In this document: positions 16,292 through 24,010 of the stretch, in pieces
How positions within the stretch are numbered: position 1 is the stretch's first letter
Layout of the letters: the number at the start of each line of letters is the position of its first letter
NCBI GenBank assembly: GCA_963793825.1
Contig: CAWCBE010000007.1
Span: 806,001-870,000, forward strand
DNA from: RYN-230 sp963793825
GTDB taxonomy: Bacteria > Actinomycetota > Actinomycetes > Streptosporangiales > Streptosporangiaceae
Length of the DNA: 64,000 bases
Direction of reading: 5' to 3'
Notes under the pieces: generated by a model
Seen by the model: only the letters and a program-made list of their open reading frames with translations
Told to the model about the DNA's origin: nothing
The model's database searches: none
Program-made: the position numbers and the translations under genes

Positions 16292-17425
16292 TCACCGGGC
16301 CCATTTGAAGAGCGCGGTTCCTGGGATCGTCCAGTCTGGGGTCACGGCTACGCCGTTTTCGATCGTGACACGGGTCAGAACACAGAACTCGTTCTTGTCC
16401 CTGAAGTTCTCCTGTACATAGGAGTTGTTGCGATCCCGGAAACGCGCATCGGTGAGGGCCCGCACAGCACCGTAGGTGCCGTTGCCGTACATCCCGTTAC
16501 AGACCGTGACGGTCAGCTCTCGATCGTAGGGATTCACGGCTCGGGCGAAAAGGGCAACGTCCGCACGCAGCTCGGGGTTATCCGGAAGCTCGTCAGTATC
16601 CGCTGGATTGAGCTGAGGCTTGTACTGGGCTAGCTTTCCATCCACTGCCACCTCGAAGTAGGGAATCTTGTTGGCGTCCCAGTCCGTCACCTGCCGTACC
16701 GGCAGCTGGAGGCGGTTGAGGACGGACAAGGTGACGGTGTTCCAGTCGACACCACCAAGAACGACCAGGTGAGTCGTGTAGTCGTCGTTGGTGAGCTGGT
16801 TCGCGGCGCGCAGGTTGACCTGGGTGGCCGGGTTGGTGGCGCGGACATGACCGTATAGCTCGAAGAGGGAGTCCAGATCCGCATACCTGTAGAGCTTGAT
16901 GAAGTCAGGGTGCCGGGGATTGGCATATTTAAGGTTCTTAAGCATCTCGTCTGGTAGCTCGGCGCAGACGATCGTCACTGGCGCGCCGTCAGGGAAGTAC
17001 CACAAGCCCGCGGCCAGCGGGCTGGCGACGGCAGCGTAGCGGGGATTAGCGGCGCTGGCCGCTGACGATGTCGTGATGGCCCGCTGCGCATTGTTACGCA
17101 ACTGCACTAGCTCCTTCTTGAGCAGGTCACGCGCTCCACGTTCCACCTCGGTCAGCTCATCCAGGGGCAGCAGGCGCGGCGCGCCATCCGCTACGGATCG
17201 CTCAGTAGCGAAGAACGTTGCGTAATCATCCAGCCGCTCGAGGGGCGGGATCACGGGATTGGTACGGGACTCCCAGGACGAGATCAGGGGAACGCTGGTG
17301 GAGCGCTCTTCACCGAGAACTCGCGCGAGTTCAGGCTGGGTGAGCTTCTTCCGCCCGGGCCAGCGTTCCTCTCTCAGTGAGCGCAGACGCTGCGCAAGCA
17401 TGTGCCGTGGGTCCGGTCTGTCCAC
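16292..17425 (-). CDS. XRE-family HTH protein with large C-terminal sensor domain
   Basis: A 377-residue protein. Residues about 10-75 form a Cro/XRE helix-turn-helix (LTQPELARVLGEE, then STSVPLISSWESRTNP). The remaining 300 residues are a conserved-looking domain of unknown function with VTIVCAELPDEML, YADLDSLFELYGHVRA and VVLGGVDWN. The latter resembles a nucleotide-binding or ligand-sensing alpha/beta fold, but I cannot name it. The upstream gap holds many CTGAAG motifs, probably its own operators. It is followed directly by the glycosyltransferase gene. Confidence 0.75.
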   Translation of the reverse strand: MDRPDPRHMLAQRLRSLREERWPGRKKLTQPELARVLGEERSTSVPLISSWESRTNPVIPPLERLDDYATFFATERSVADGAPRLLPLDELTEVERGARDLLKKELVQLRNNAQRAITTSSAASAANPRYAAVASPLAAGLWYFPDGAPVTIVCAELPDEMLKNLKYANPRHPDFIKLYRYADLDSLFELYGHVRATNPATQVNLRAANQLTNDDYTTHLVVLGGVDWNTVTLSVLNRLQLPVRQVTDWDANKIPYFEVAVDGKLAQYKPQLNPADTDELPDNPELRADVALFARAVNPYDRELTVTVCNGMYGNGTYGAVRALTDARFRDRNNSYVQENFRDKNEFCVLTRVTIENGVAVTPDWTIPGTALFKWAR

Positions 17426-17442
17426 AACAAGGCTCTATTCAT

Positions 17443-17692
17443 CTGAAGTTCAGTAGAGTCGCTGAACACTTCCTACCACCTCACCATGCGGACGAAACAC
17501 CCAGCTAGCTGGTAAGACATCTCAGGCGATACGCAAGGGTGCGCTTCAGGCAACATCTAGCTGAAGTCTACCCAGGCCACGCGCAGCAGGCGTATTTGAA
17601 CCCGCCGAGGGTATCAGAACTTCAGGCCTGCACGTGAATAAAAGATCACTACCAGGCTCACTGCGCAGACTTCAGCTGAAGATTAACTGAAG
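17443..17692. promoter_or_regulatory. Array of CTGAAG/CTTCAG operator-like motifs
   Basis: The gap upstream of the XRE gene contains CTGAAG or its complement at 17443, 17544, 17561, 17620, 17670, 17676 and 17687. It includes the palindromes CTGAAGTTCAG (17443-17453, 18 bp from the XRE start codon) and CTTCAGCTGAAG (17670-17681). Such clustering of a GC-poor hexamer in a high-GC genome suggests binding sites, most simply for the adjacent XRE protein. I see no coding sequence in 17426-17782. Confidence 0.65.
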
Positions 17693-17786
17693 CAGAAAGG
17701 CGGTGCGGCCCGAGTTTCAGCACCAGTCCAGCCGGCGCCTGCCTGCCCGCCTGTCCACGGCTAGCGCTAGTCGGCCTCAACCGTGA

Positions 17787-17814
17787 CGGGCACCCTCTGG
17801 CCCGAGGGTGCCCG
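17787..17814. terminator. 11-bp hairpin
   Basis: CGGGCACCCTC (17787-17797) pairs with GAGGGTGCCCG (17804-17814) around a 6-nt loop. It lies between the XRE promoter region and the small membrane-protein gene. It overlaps a possible GTG at 17783, which argues for a later start for that gene. Confidence 0.7.
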
Positions 17815-17854
17815 CGTTTGGAAAACCAGCAGCTCTCACACCCCTGGAATTCCC

Positions 17855-18148
17855 GTGCTTACTGTATACCCCCGTTTCGCCATTCCTCTCGCTCACGCTG
17901 CGATCCACGTGGCGGCGTCCGGGATGCTTGCGGCCAAGGCCGCCGACTCCGGCCACACCGCCAGTGACCTGGTGGTTTTGGTCATGCTCCTGATTGTCGC
18001 CGTCCTGGTCGCCTTCGGGTGCCAGCTGAGCGGGCTGCTAGCTCAGCTGCTCACCCAGTTCCTGCGTCTGGCCGCCTTCGTCGGCTTCTCGCTCATGTTG
18101 CTGTGCCTGGTCGGCATGGCCGTAGCCCTGATCCTGCTGCACGCCTGA
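17855..18148 (+). CDS. Small two-helix membrane protein, unknown function
   Basis: About 97 residues from GTG 17855; ATG 17924 is an alternative. The body has two hydrophobic helices, LVVLVMLLIVAVLVAFG and FVGFSLMLLCLVGMAVAL, separated by a short amphipathic stretch. Two strong hairpins flank it, consistent with an isolated transcription unit. I do not recognise a family. Coding status rests on the helix pattern and GC-rich third positions only. Confidence 0.45.
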   Translation: MLTVYPRFAIPLAHAAIHVAASGMLAAKAADSGHTASDLVVLVMLLIVAVLVAFGCQLSGLLAQLLTQFLRLAAFVGFSLMLLCLVGMAVALILLHA

Positions 18149-18150
18149 GG

Positions 18151-18190
18151 ATGGCTCCCGTGGCGGGCGGCCGCCCGTCACGGGAGCCAT
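18151..18190. terminator. Near-perfect 20-bp palindrome
   Basis: ATGGCTCCCGTG (18151-18162) pairs with CACGGGAGCCAT (18179-18190), and the inner GCGGGCGG/CCGCCCGT continues the stem with one G-T pair. It directly follows the stop of the small membrane protein. It is a likely intrinsic terminator insulating the downstream alkyltransferase gene. Confidence 0.8.
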
Positions 18191-18324
18191 GCCAGCAAGC
18201 CGGAAACTGCCCCGGGGTGGGCAGCCGCACAGCGAATCCGGTCCCGGGGGAGGGAAGAAACGCGCTGCTCAGCCGGCCTACGCTCCTCGCACTTAGCCGC
18301 AAGAAGCAACCGGAAGGAGCGACG

Positions 18325-19428
18325 ATGCTCATCGGCGGTCAGGACGTCTTGCTGCCCACCACGATGGTCGGCAACTACCCCAACCCACGGTGGTACGACG
18401 GGCACGCGTTCGCCACGCTGCCCAAGGGTGAGTTCATCCATGACTCGATCAGCAAGGAGGCGTTCGAGGACGTGGTCGGCGCGATCGTGCGTGACCAGGA
18501 GGCCGCGGGCCTGGACGTGATCGCCGACGGGAAGGTGTACGGCGGGGACTCCCCGTACGGCACGATCCTGTACTACTACCTGGAGCGGATGTCCGGCTAC
18601 CGGCTGTCCGGGCCGCCGATCGGCCTGCCCATCTACTCGACCCTGTTCTCCCCGACCTGCATCGGCGAGATCAGCCGGGAGGTCCCGTTCCACCTGGTCA
18701 ACCTGCGCGCGGTGCGCAAGGCGACCAAGAAGCCGGTCAAGGTGTCCTACACCGGCCTGGGCGTGATCGCGGCGGCCACCACGAACCTGCACTACAAGGA
18801 CACCCGGGAAGTCGCGATGGCGCTGGCCAAGGCGTTCAACGAGGACTTCAAGGAGCTCGCGGACAACGGCTGCGACATCATCCAGCTGGACGAGTTCGTC
18901 TGGCCGTACGGCATGGGCGACTGGGAGATCGACGCGCTCAACGCCGCGGTCGAGGGCGTGAACTGCGAGTTCTGGGTGCACACCTGCTGGGGCAACTACT
19001 CCGGGACGCCCGCCTACTTCCCGGACGAGACGAAGACCGAGTTCGGCGCGTTCGTACTGGACAAGCGGGCCTCCGACGCGCCCGCGCCGGAGCGGGCGCA
19101 CGCCATCTTCCCGCACGTGCTGCAGGCCAACATCACCGCGCTGAACTACGAGGTCGGCCGGACCGGGCCCGATGACCTCAAGCCGCTGACCGACAACAAC
19201 TGGGCCAAGCCGTTCGTGGCCGGGGTCATCGACGTGAAGTCCACCGTGACCGAGAGCGCGGACGAGGTGGCCGACCGGATCAGGCAGGTGCTGGAGTATG
19301 TGCCCGCAGACCGGCTGGGCCTGTCCACCGACTGCGGGCTGATCAACCTGCCCCGGATGATCGCCGCGGGCAAGCTGCGCGCGCTCGCCGACGGCGCCGC
19401 CCTGGTCCGGGAGGAAATCCAGGGCTAG
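18325..19428 (+). CDS. MetE-like zinc alkyltransferase (EaCoMT-like), copy 3
   Basis: A 367-residue close homologue of the protein at 4965, with the same LLPTTMVGNYPNPRWYDG opening, SDGK/ADGK and GLPIYSTLFSPT blocks, and zinc ligands H219-x-C221 (WVHTCWG) and C about 337 (STDCGL). The ATG at 18325 follows GGAAGGAG; open frame upstream to 18019 shows no conservation. It lies just upstream of the CoM biosynthesis operon, separated by a strong terminator. EaCoMT adds CoM to epoxides. Family membership and context favour a CoM-dependent alkyl transfer; the substrate is unknown. Confidence 0.85.
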   Translation: MLIGGQDVLLPTTMVGNYPNPRWYDGHAFATLPKGEFIHDSISKEAFEDVVGAIVRDQEAAGLDVIADGKVYGGDSPYGTILYYYLERMSGYRLSGPPIGLPIYSTLFSPTCIGEISREVPFHLVNLRAVRKATKKPVKVSYTGLGVIAAATTNLHYKDTREVAMALAKAFNEDFKELADNGCDIIQLDEFVWPYGMGDWEIDALNAAVEGVNCEFWVHTCWGNYSGTPAYFPDETKTEFGAFVLDKRASDAPAPERAHAIFPHVLQANITALNYEVGRTGPDDLKPLTDNNWAKPFVAGVIDVKSTVTESADEVADRIRQVLEYVPADRLGLSTDCGLINLPRMIAAGKLRALADGAALVREEIQG

Positions 19429-19434
19429 CCAGTC

Positions 19435-19474
19435 CCGGCGTCCGGTCCCCGCCCACCCGGGGACCGGACGCCGG
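19435..19474. terminator. Perfect 16-bp hairpin
   Basis: CCGGCGTCCGGTCCCC (19435-19450) and GGGGACCGGACGCCGG (19459-19474) form a perfect stem with an 8-nt loop, six bases after the alkyltransferase stop. It is a strong terminator, so the CoM operon is probably transcribed from its own promoter in 19475-19608. Confidence 0.85.
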
Positions 19475-19608
19475 CCGCCCAGGGCCCCGGGACCGATCCC
19501 CGGGCCCGCGGGGCCAACGAACCACGGGAACCTCACCCTGCCAGGACAGCGAAACTCGGCGGCCCGCGTGCCTATGGTGCGACCACACCATTGAGCGGGA
19601 GGCGCCCC

Positions 19609-20376
19609 GTGCCCGAGTGTCCCACCTTCCTCCGCCTGCCGGCCCGGTCAGCCAAGCCCCGGTCCCGCGGCATCACTCACGTGCTGGACAGCGGGCTCAC
19701 CCCGGAGGGGACCCGGGCCTTCCTGGGCCAGGCCGCTGCCCTGGTGGACATCGTCAAGGTGGGCTGGGGCATCGGGTACGTCGACCCGGCGCTGGAGGAG
19801 CGGGTCGGCCTGTGCACGGCCCATGACTGCCCGGTCTCGCTGGGCGGGACGCTGCTCGAGGTGGCCGCCATCCAGGACCGGATCGGGGAGCTGCGGGACT
19901 GGGCCCTCAAGGTCGGGATGACCCATATCGAGGTGTCCGACGGGCTGCGGTCGCTGCCGCCCGGCCGGAAGCAGGCGCTGATCCGGGAACTGGCCGCGGA
20001 TTTCGTGGTCCTGGCGGAGACCGGGGCCAAGGAGGGCAACTACCCGCCGACGCCGGATGAGTGGGCCCAGGAGATGGCCGGCGACCTGGACGCCGGGGCG
20101 TCCTGGGTGATCGCCGAGGGCCGGGAGAGCGGCACGGTCGGGCTGTATCACGCGGACCAGGGCATCCGCGAGGACCTGGTGTCGGTCATCCTGAGCCGGA
20201 TCCCCCAGGACAAGGTGATCTTCGAGGCGCCGGGCAAGGGCCAGCAGGCCTGGTTCGTCCGGCACCTCGGCCCGGACGTGAACATCGGCAACGTCGCGCC
20301 GGCCGGCGTGCTGGCGCTGGAGACCCTGCGGCTGGGGTTGCGCGCGGACACCGCCGCGGCCGGTGCGCTGCGGTGA
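19609..20376 (+). CDS. xcbB1: Phosphosulfolactate synthase (ComA/XcbB1 family)
   Basis: A 255-residue TIM-barrel protein of the ComA family, which adds sulfite to phosphoenolpyruvate to give phosphosulfolactate, the first step of CoM synthesis. Characteristic stretches are VDIVKVGWGIGYV, VSLGGTLLEVA, HIEVSDGLRSLP, VLAETGAKEGN and IFEAPGKGQQAWF. The GTG at 19609 with GGGAGG upstream is preferred over TTG 19591. It is the first gene of a five-gene operon whose other members match the Xanthobacter xcb set. A role in bacillithiol or spore sulfolactate metabolism (YitD-type) is the main alternative, but the neighbours argue for CoM. Confidence 0.93.
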   Translation: MPECPTFLRLPARSAKPRSRGITHVLDSGLTPEGTRAFLGQAAALVDIVKVGWGIGYVDPALEERVGLCTAHDCPVSLGGTLLEVAAIQDRIGELRDWALKVGMTHIEVSDGLRSLPPGRKQALIRELAADFVVLAETGAKEGNYPPTPDEWAQEMAGDLDAGASWVIAEGRESGTVGLYHADQGIREDLVSVILSRIPQDKVIFEAPGKGQQAWFVRHLGPDVNIGNVAPAGVLALETLRLGLRADTAAAGALR

Positions 20377-21323
20377 TCCCCGACCCGGCACCGAACACCA
20401 TCACCCGCCCGTACCGCGGGCTGTCGGTACAGGACGTAGACATCCCGCTCACCCCGGCCGCCATCGCGGCGCTGCTGCGCGACCGGGAGATCTACCGGCG
20501 GACCGCGTTCCTGGTGCTGCGCAACGGCGAGCAGACCGCCCTGGCCGCGGTCCGCCCGGCCGATCCCGGCCCGTTGTTCTCCCCGGTGGCCGAGCTGCGC
20601 GTGCTGTCCGGCCCGGAGACCACCGCGTGGATCACTGACCCGGCGGCCGACGTCGGCAACGCCTCCGCGCTGGCCGCGGTCGCGCGGGGGCACCACCGCG
20701 ACGGCGTGCTCGCCTACGTCGTGCAGGGCAAGTTCGAGCACGTGAACTTCATCTGGCAGCCCGCGCCGGTGCCGGTCCGGGTCACCGAGGTCGTCCCGCC
20801 CCACCCGCCGAAACTGCTGGCCATGGCCGAGCAGGTCATCGCGTACGACGAGGACCTGCCCCCGGTGGAGCTGGTCCTGGACGCGGTGGACGTGGCCGGG
20901 CTGGTCGCCGGCCACCCCGCACCGCGTTACCTGCTGCCCTGCCGGGGCAGCGGCATGCCGGCCGGCCAGGAGATCAGCTTCCTGGACACCCACCCGCCCT
21001 ACCACGAGGACTGGCTGCTGATCGGCTGCGAGCGATCACGGCAGTTCCACGAGCACTTTTACGCAACGCAACCGCAGCGGGTCGATCTCTGCCCCCGGGC
21101 CAGGGCCGCGGGCCAGCCCGGGGAACGGCTGCTCACCAAGTGCTGCCTGCGGGAACGCGGCATCGAGGTGGACGGCACCACGGCGGTGGTGCCATGGGGC
21201 GCGAACCTGGATGAGGTCCGGGCGGCGCTCCGCGCGCTGTGCGGGGTCCCGCCCGCGGGGCCGGTGAGCGCGGACTGCCCGGCGCCAGCGGCCCGCCCGG
21301 CGGCGGGCGCGGGCCATGGCTAG
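20373..21323 (+). CDS. Unrecognised protein inside the CoM biosynthesis operon
   Basis: A 316-residue protein starting at the GTG of a GTGA overlap with the ComA-like gene and overlapping the next gene by 8 bp, so it is clearly part of the operon. I do not recognise the family. The protein looks soluble. Its most conserved-looking region is about residues 180-265: a CRGSGMPAGQEISFL segment, THPPYHEDW, IGCERSRQFHEHFY and VDLCPR, then two cysteines in KCCLRERG. Histidines and cysteines suggest metal binding. The bacterial CoM route needs a decarboxylation step; this protein is a candidate for a step not covered by the lyases (inference). Confidence 0.8.
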   Translation: MIPDPAPNTITRPYRGLSVQDVDIPLTPAAIAALLRDREIYRRTAFLVLRNGEQTALAAVRPADPGPLFSPVAELRVLSGPETTAWITDPAADVGNASALAAVARGHHRDGVLAYVVQGKFEHVNFIWQPAPVPVRVTEVVPPHPPKLLAMAEQVIAYDEDLPPVELVLDAVDVAGLVAGHPAPRYLLPCRGSGMPAGQEISFLDTHPPYHEDWLLIGCERSRQFHEHFYATQPQRVDLCPRARAAGQPGERLLTKCCLRERGIEVDGTTAVVPWGANLDEVRAALRALCGVPPAGPVSADCPAPAARPAAGAGHG

Positions 21324-22674
21324 CGCGCACCCGGCCGACTCGGCCATCTTCGGCCACCTGTGGACGACACCGGAGGCCTCGGCGCTGTTCTCGGATGAGG
21401 GCCGGACGCAGGCGTGGCTGCACATCCTGGCCGCGCTGGCCCAGGCGCAGGCGGATACCGGGCTGATCCCGCCGTCCGCGGCCCGGGCCATCCGGGCGCA
21501 CGCTGACGTGTCCCTGCTCGACCTGGACCTGGTGGCCAAGCAGACCCGGGAGACCGGGCATTCGACCATGGGCCTGATCCGGGCGCTGCGCGAGGTCCTG
21601 CCCGAGCACGCGCGGGAGTGGGTCTACTACGGCGCGACCGTGCAGGACCTGTCCGATACCTGGTTCGCGCTGGTGTTCCGGGCCGTGGGCGACATCGCCG
21701 AGCGGGACGTGACCCGGATGCGGGACCGGGCGCTCGAGCTGGCCGGCGAGTACCGGGACACGCCGATGTGCGGCCGGACGCACGGGCAGCCGGGGCTGCC
21801 GGTCACGTTCGGGTTCAAGGCGGCCGTCTGGGCCGCGGAACTGGACCGGCACCTGGAACGGCTGCGGCAGGGCCGGCACCGCTGGCAGGTGGCCCAGCTC
21901 GGCGGGGCCCTCGGCACCATGGAGTTCTGGGGCGATCAGGCTCTTGACCTGCTGGCCGGGTTCGCCGGGCAGCTGGGGCTGGGCGTGCCGGTCATCCCGT
22001 GGATCACCGCCCGCGACGGGGTGGCCGAGTTCGCCTGGCTGCTGGCCGCGATCTCGGCGACGGCCGGCAAGATCGGGAACGAGGTGTACCAGCTGCAGCG
22101 GCCGGAGATCGGGGAGCTGCGGGAGTCCTTCACCCCGGGCACGGTCGGCTCGATCACCATGCCGCATAAGCGCAACCCGGAGATTTCCGAGCACCTGGTC
22201 ACCCTGTCCCGGGTGGTCCGGGCGCAGGCCGCGGTGGCCCTGGACGGGATGGTGTGCGAGCACGAGCGGGACGGCCGGGCGTGGAAGGCCGAGTGGCTGG
22301 TGGTCCCGGAGGCCTCGATGGCCTTCGCGGCGTGCGCCGGGTCGGGGGTCCGGATGCTGGACGGGCTGCGGGCCGACCCGGAGCGGATGCTGGCCAACAT
22401 CGGCAGCCACCGCGGCTACCTGCTGTCCGAGCCGGTGATGCGGGCGCTGGCCGGCCGGATCGGCAAGCACTCCGCGCACGACAGCGTGTACGCCGCGGCC
22501 ATGCGCGGCATCGACCGTGACCAGGACTTCCGCACCGCGCTGCGCGGGGACCCGCGGCTGGACGCCATCACCGACGCGGAACTGGACGAGCTGCTGCAGG
22601 TGCGGTCGGCGCTCGGCTCGTGCGCCGCGTTCGTGGACCGGGTCCGGCGGGCGTGCGCGGGGGCGGGCCGGTGA
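21316..22674 (+). CDS. xcbC1: Aspartase/fumarase-superfamily lyase (XcbC1-like)
   Basis: A 452-residue enzyme of the adenylosuccinate-lyase/carboxymuconate-cycloisomerase branch. Conserved regions are YGATVQDLSDT, GRTHGQPGLPVTFG and the signature GSITMPHKRNPE (near residue 277). In the superfamily consensus GSSxMPxKxN the second Ser is replaced here by Ile. In Xanthobacter, XcbC1 of this superfamily eliminates phosphate from phosphosulfolactate to give sulfoacrylate. Which of the two lyases in this operon is the C1 and which the D1 counterpart is inferred from gene order and needs comparison. Confidence 0.82.
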   Translation: MASAHPADSAIFGHLWTTPEASALFSDEGRTQAWLHILAALAQAQADTGLIPPSAARAIRAHADVSLLDLDLVAKQTRETGHSTMGLIRALREVLPEHAREWVYYGATVQDLSDTWFALVFRAVGDIAERDVTRMRDRALELAGEYRDTPMCGRTHGQPGLPVTFGFKAAVWAAELDRHLERLRQGRHRWQVAQLGGALGTMEFWGDQALDLLAGFAGQLGLGVPVIPWITARDGVAEFAWLLAAISATAGKIGNEVYQLQRPEIGELRESFTPGTVGSITMPHKRNPEISEHLVTLSRVVRAQAAVALDGMVCEHERDGRAWKAEWLVVPEASMAFAACAGSGVRMLDGLRADPERMLANIGSHRGYLLSEPVMRALAGRIGKHSAHDSVYAAAMRGIDRDQDFRTALRGDPRLDAITDAELDELLQVRSALGSCAAFVDRVRRACAGAGR

Positions 22675-22690
22675 CTGCGGGGCGGGCGCG

Positions 22691-24010
22691 GTGACCGGCG
22701 GCCGGCCGGCCGCCAGCCCCTGGACTGAGCCCGGGGAGCTGGGGACCGGACCCGGCGGGCCGCGCGCGGGGGCCGGGGGGCTGGGGACCGGACCCGGCGG
22801 GCCGCGCGCCGGGGCCGGCGGGCCGGGGACCGGACCCGGCGGGCCGGGCGCCGGGGGGCTGGCCGGGCGGGCGCGGGTGGACCTGGTGATCGCGCCGACC
22901 CCGCTGCACCTGGCGCCGCGGCTGTCGGACGAGCTGGGCGTTGAGGTGCTGTTCAAGCGGGATGACCTGAGCGGCGCCGGCCTGGGCGGGAACAAGGTGC
23001 GCGGGCTGGAGTTCCTCATCGCCGACGCGCTCGCACTGGGCTGCGACAGCCTGGTGACCGGGGCGGGCCCGCAGTCGAACTGGACGATGCTGGCCGCCCT
23101 GGCCTGCCTGCGGCACGGGATCGAGCCGCACGTGGTCTGCTACGGCAGCGGAGCCGGGTGCCAGGCCGGGCAGGCCCAGGGCAACATGCGGCTGCACCGC
23201 TGGCTCGGGGTGGACGTGCGGTTCACCGGGGCTCCGGAGCGGTCGTCGGTGGACGCGGGCATCGCGGCGGTCACCGCGGAGCTGCGCGCCGCGGGCCGCC
23301 GCCCGTACCCGGTGCCGCGCGGCGGCGCGACACCGCTGGGCGCGCTCGGCTACGTCCGGGCCAGCCTGGAACTGGCCGCCCAGCTGGCCGGGCTGGATGA
23401 GCCGCCGGCCGGGCTGTGGCTGGCCACCGGGTCCGGCGGGACCCAGGCCGGGCTGGTCGCCGGGGCGGCCCTGACCGGCGCGCCGTACCGAGTGGTGGGC
23501 GTGACCGTCAGCCGGCCCGCTGCGGAATGCCGCGACCGGGTCCGGGAGCTGGCCGAGGCCGCGGCCGGGCTGGCCGGGATCGGCGCGGGCCTCCCCGCGC
23601 CCGACGTGCGGGACGGCTGGATCGGGCCCGGGTACGGCACGCCGTCCGCGGCCGGGCAGGCGGCGGCGCGGCTGGTCGCGGTGACCGAGGGCGTGTTCCT
23701 GGACCCGGTGTTCGGGGCCAAGGCGATGGCCGCCCTGATCGCGGAGTGCCGCGCAGGCCGGGTGCACGGCAGCCAGGTGTTCCTGGTCAGCGGGGGCGCG
23801 CCCACGCTGTTCGCCGGGGACGCGCTCGCCGGGGACGCGCCGGACGCGCAGGTCGGGCCGGGGCAGGTCGGGCCGGGGCAGGCCGGGCCGGGGCAGGCCG
23901 GGCCGGGGCAGGCCGGGCCGGGGCAGGCCGGGCCGGGGCAGGCCGGGCCGGGGCAGGCCGGGCCGGGGCAGGCCGGGCCGGGGCAGGCCGGGCCGGGGGG
24001 CGGGGCGTGA
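22691..24010 (+). CDS. xcbE1: PLP enzyme of the D-cysteine desulfhydrase/ACC deaminase family (XcbE1-like)
   Basis: The core (about residues 63-380 from GTG 22691) is a fold-type II PLP enzyme: PTPLHLAPRLSDELG, FKRDDLSGAGLGGNKVRGLE with the PLP-binding Lys, GAGPQSNWTMLAALA and the phosphate-binding region ATGSGGTQAGL. Xanthobacter XcbE1 belongs to this family and acts late in CoM synthesis. The N-terminal 60 residues are three 14-residue Gly/Pro repeats and the C-terminal 50 residues are ten QAGPG-type repeats. A start at GTG 22877 would skip the N-terminal repeats and fits the family length better. Its stop overlaps the next start by one base (TGATG). Confidence 0.82.
   Translation: MTGGRPAASPWTEPGELGTGPGGPRAGAGGLGTGPGGPRAGAGGPGTGPGGPGAGGLAGRARVDLVIAPTPLHLAPRLSDELGVEVLFKRDDLSGAGLGGNKVRGLEFLIADALALGCDSLVTGAGPQSNWTMLAALACLRHGIEPHVVCYGSGAGCQAGQAQGNMRLHRWLGVDVRFTGAPERSSVDAGIAAVTAELRAAGRRPYPVPRGGATPLGALGYVRASLELAAQLAGLDEPPAGLWLATGSGGTQAGLVAGAALTGAPYRVVGVTVSRPAAECRDRVRELAEAAAGLAGIGAGLPAPDVRDGWIGPGYGTPSAAGQAAARLVAVTEGVFLDPVFGAKAMAALIAECRAGRVHGSQVFLVSGGAPTLFAGDALAGDAPDAQVGPGQVGPGQAGPGQAGPGQAGPGQAGPGQAGPGQAGPGQAGPGQAGPGGGA
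22739..22864. repeat. 42-bp minisatellite, three copies
   Basis: Copies begin near 22739, 22781 and 22823 with a 42-bp period and encode a 14-residue Gly/Pro/Arg-rich unit (GTGPGGPRAGAGGL). The array precedes the conserved PLP-enzyme core and may be leader rather than protein if GTG 22877 is used. Confidence 0.8.
23849..23998. repeat. 15-bp minisatellite, ten copies (QAGPG)n
   Basis: Ten tandem 15-bp units (core GGGCCGGGGCAGGCC; the first two carry a T variant) encode QVGPG twice then QAGPG eight times at the C-terminus of the PLP enzyme. The unit length keeps frame. It is likely unstable by slippage and may act as a flexible tail. Confidence 0.9.

Noticed and set aside
18191..18324. Possible cobalamin or SAM riboswitch in the leader of the third alkyltransferase gene
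   Set aside because: GCGAATCCGG and a CTGCCC/GGGCAG stem are suggestive, but the conserved blocks are out of order and the core is incomplete. A covariance-model search (Rfam cobalamin and SAM models) would decide.
23849..23998. CRISPR-like repeat array
   Set aside because: Units are contiguous 15-mers without spacers, inside a coding sequence; it is a minisatellite. No CRISPR array or cas gene is seen in the window.
23416..24009. In-frame extension that would fuse sequence over the PLP enzyme to the second lyase
   Set aside because: The upstream part is the alternate frame of the PLP enzyme and its 15-bp repeat (PARPG-type peptide). The ATG at 24010 starts the conserved lyase.
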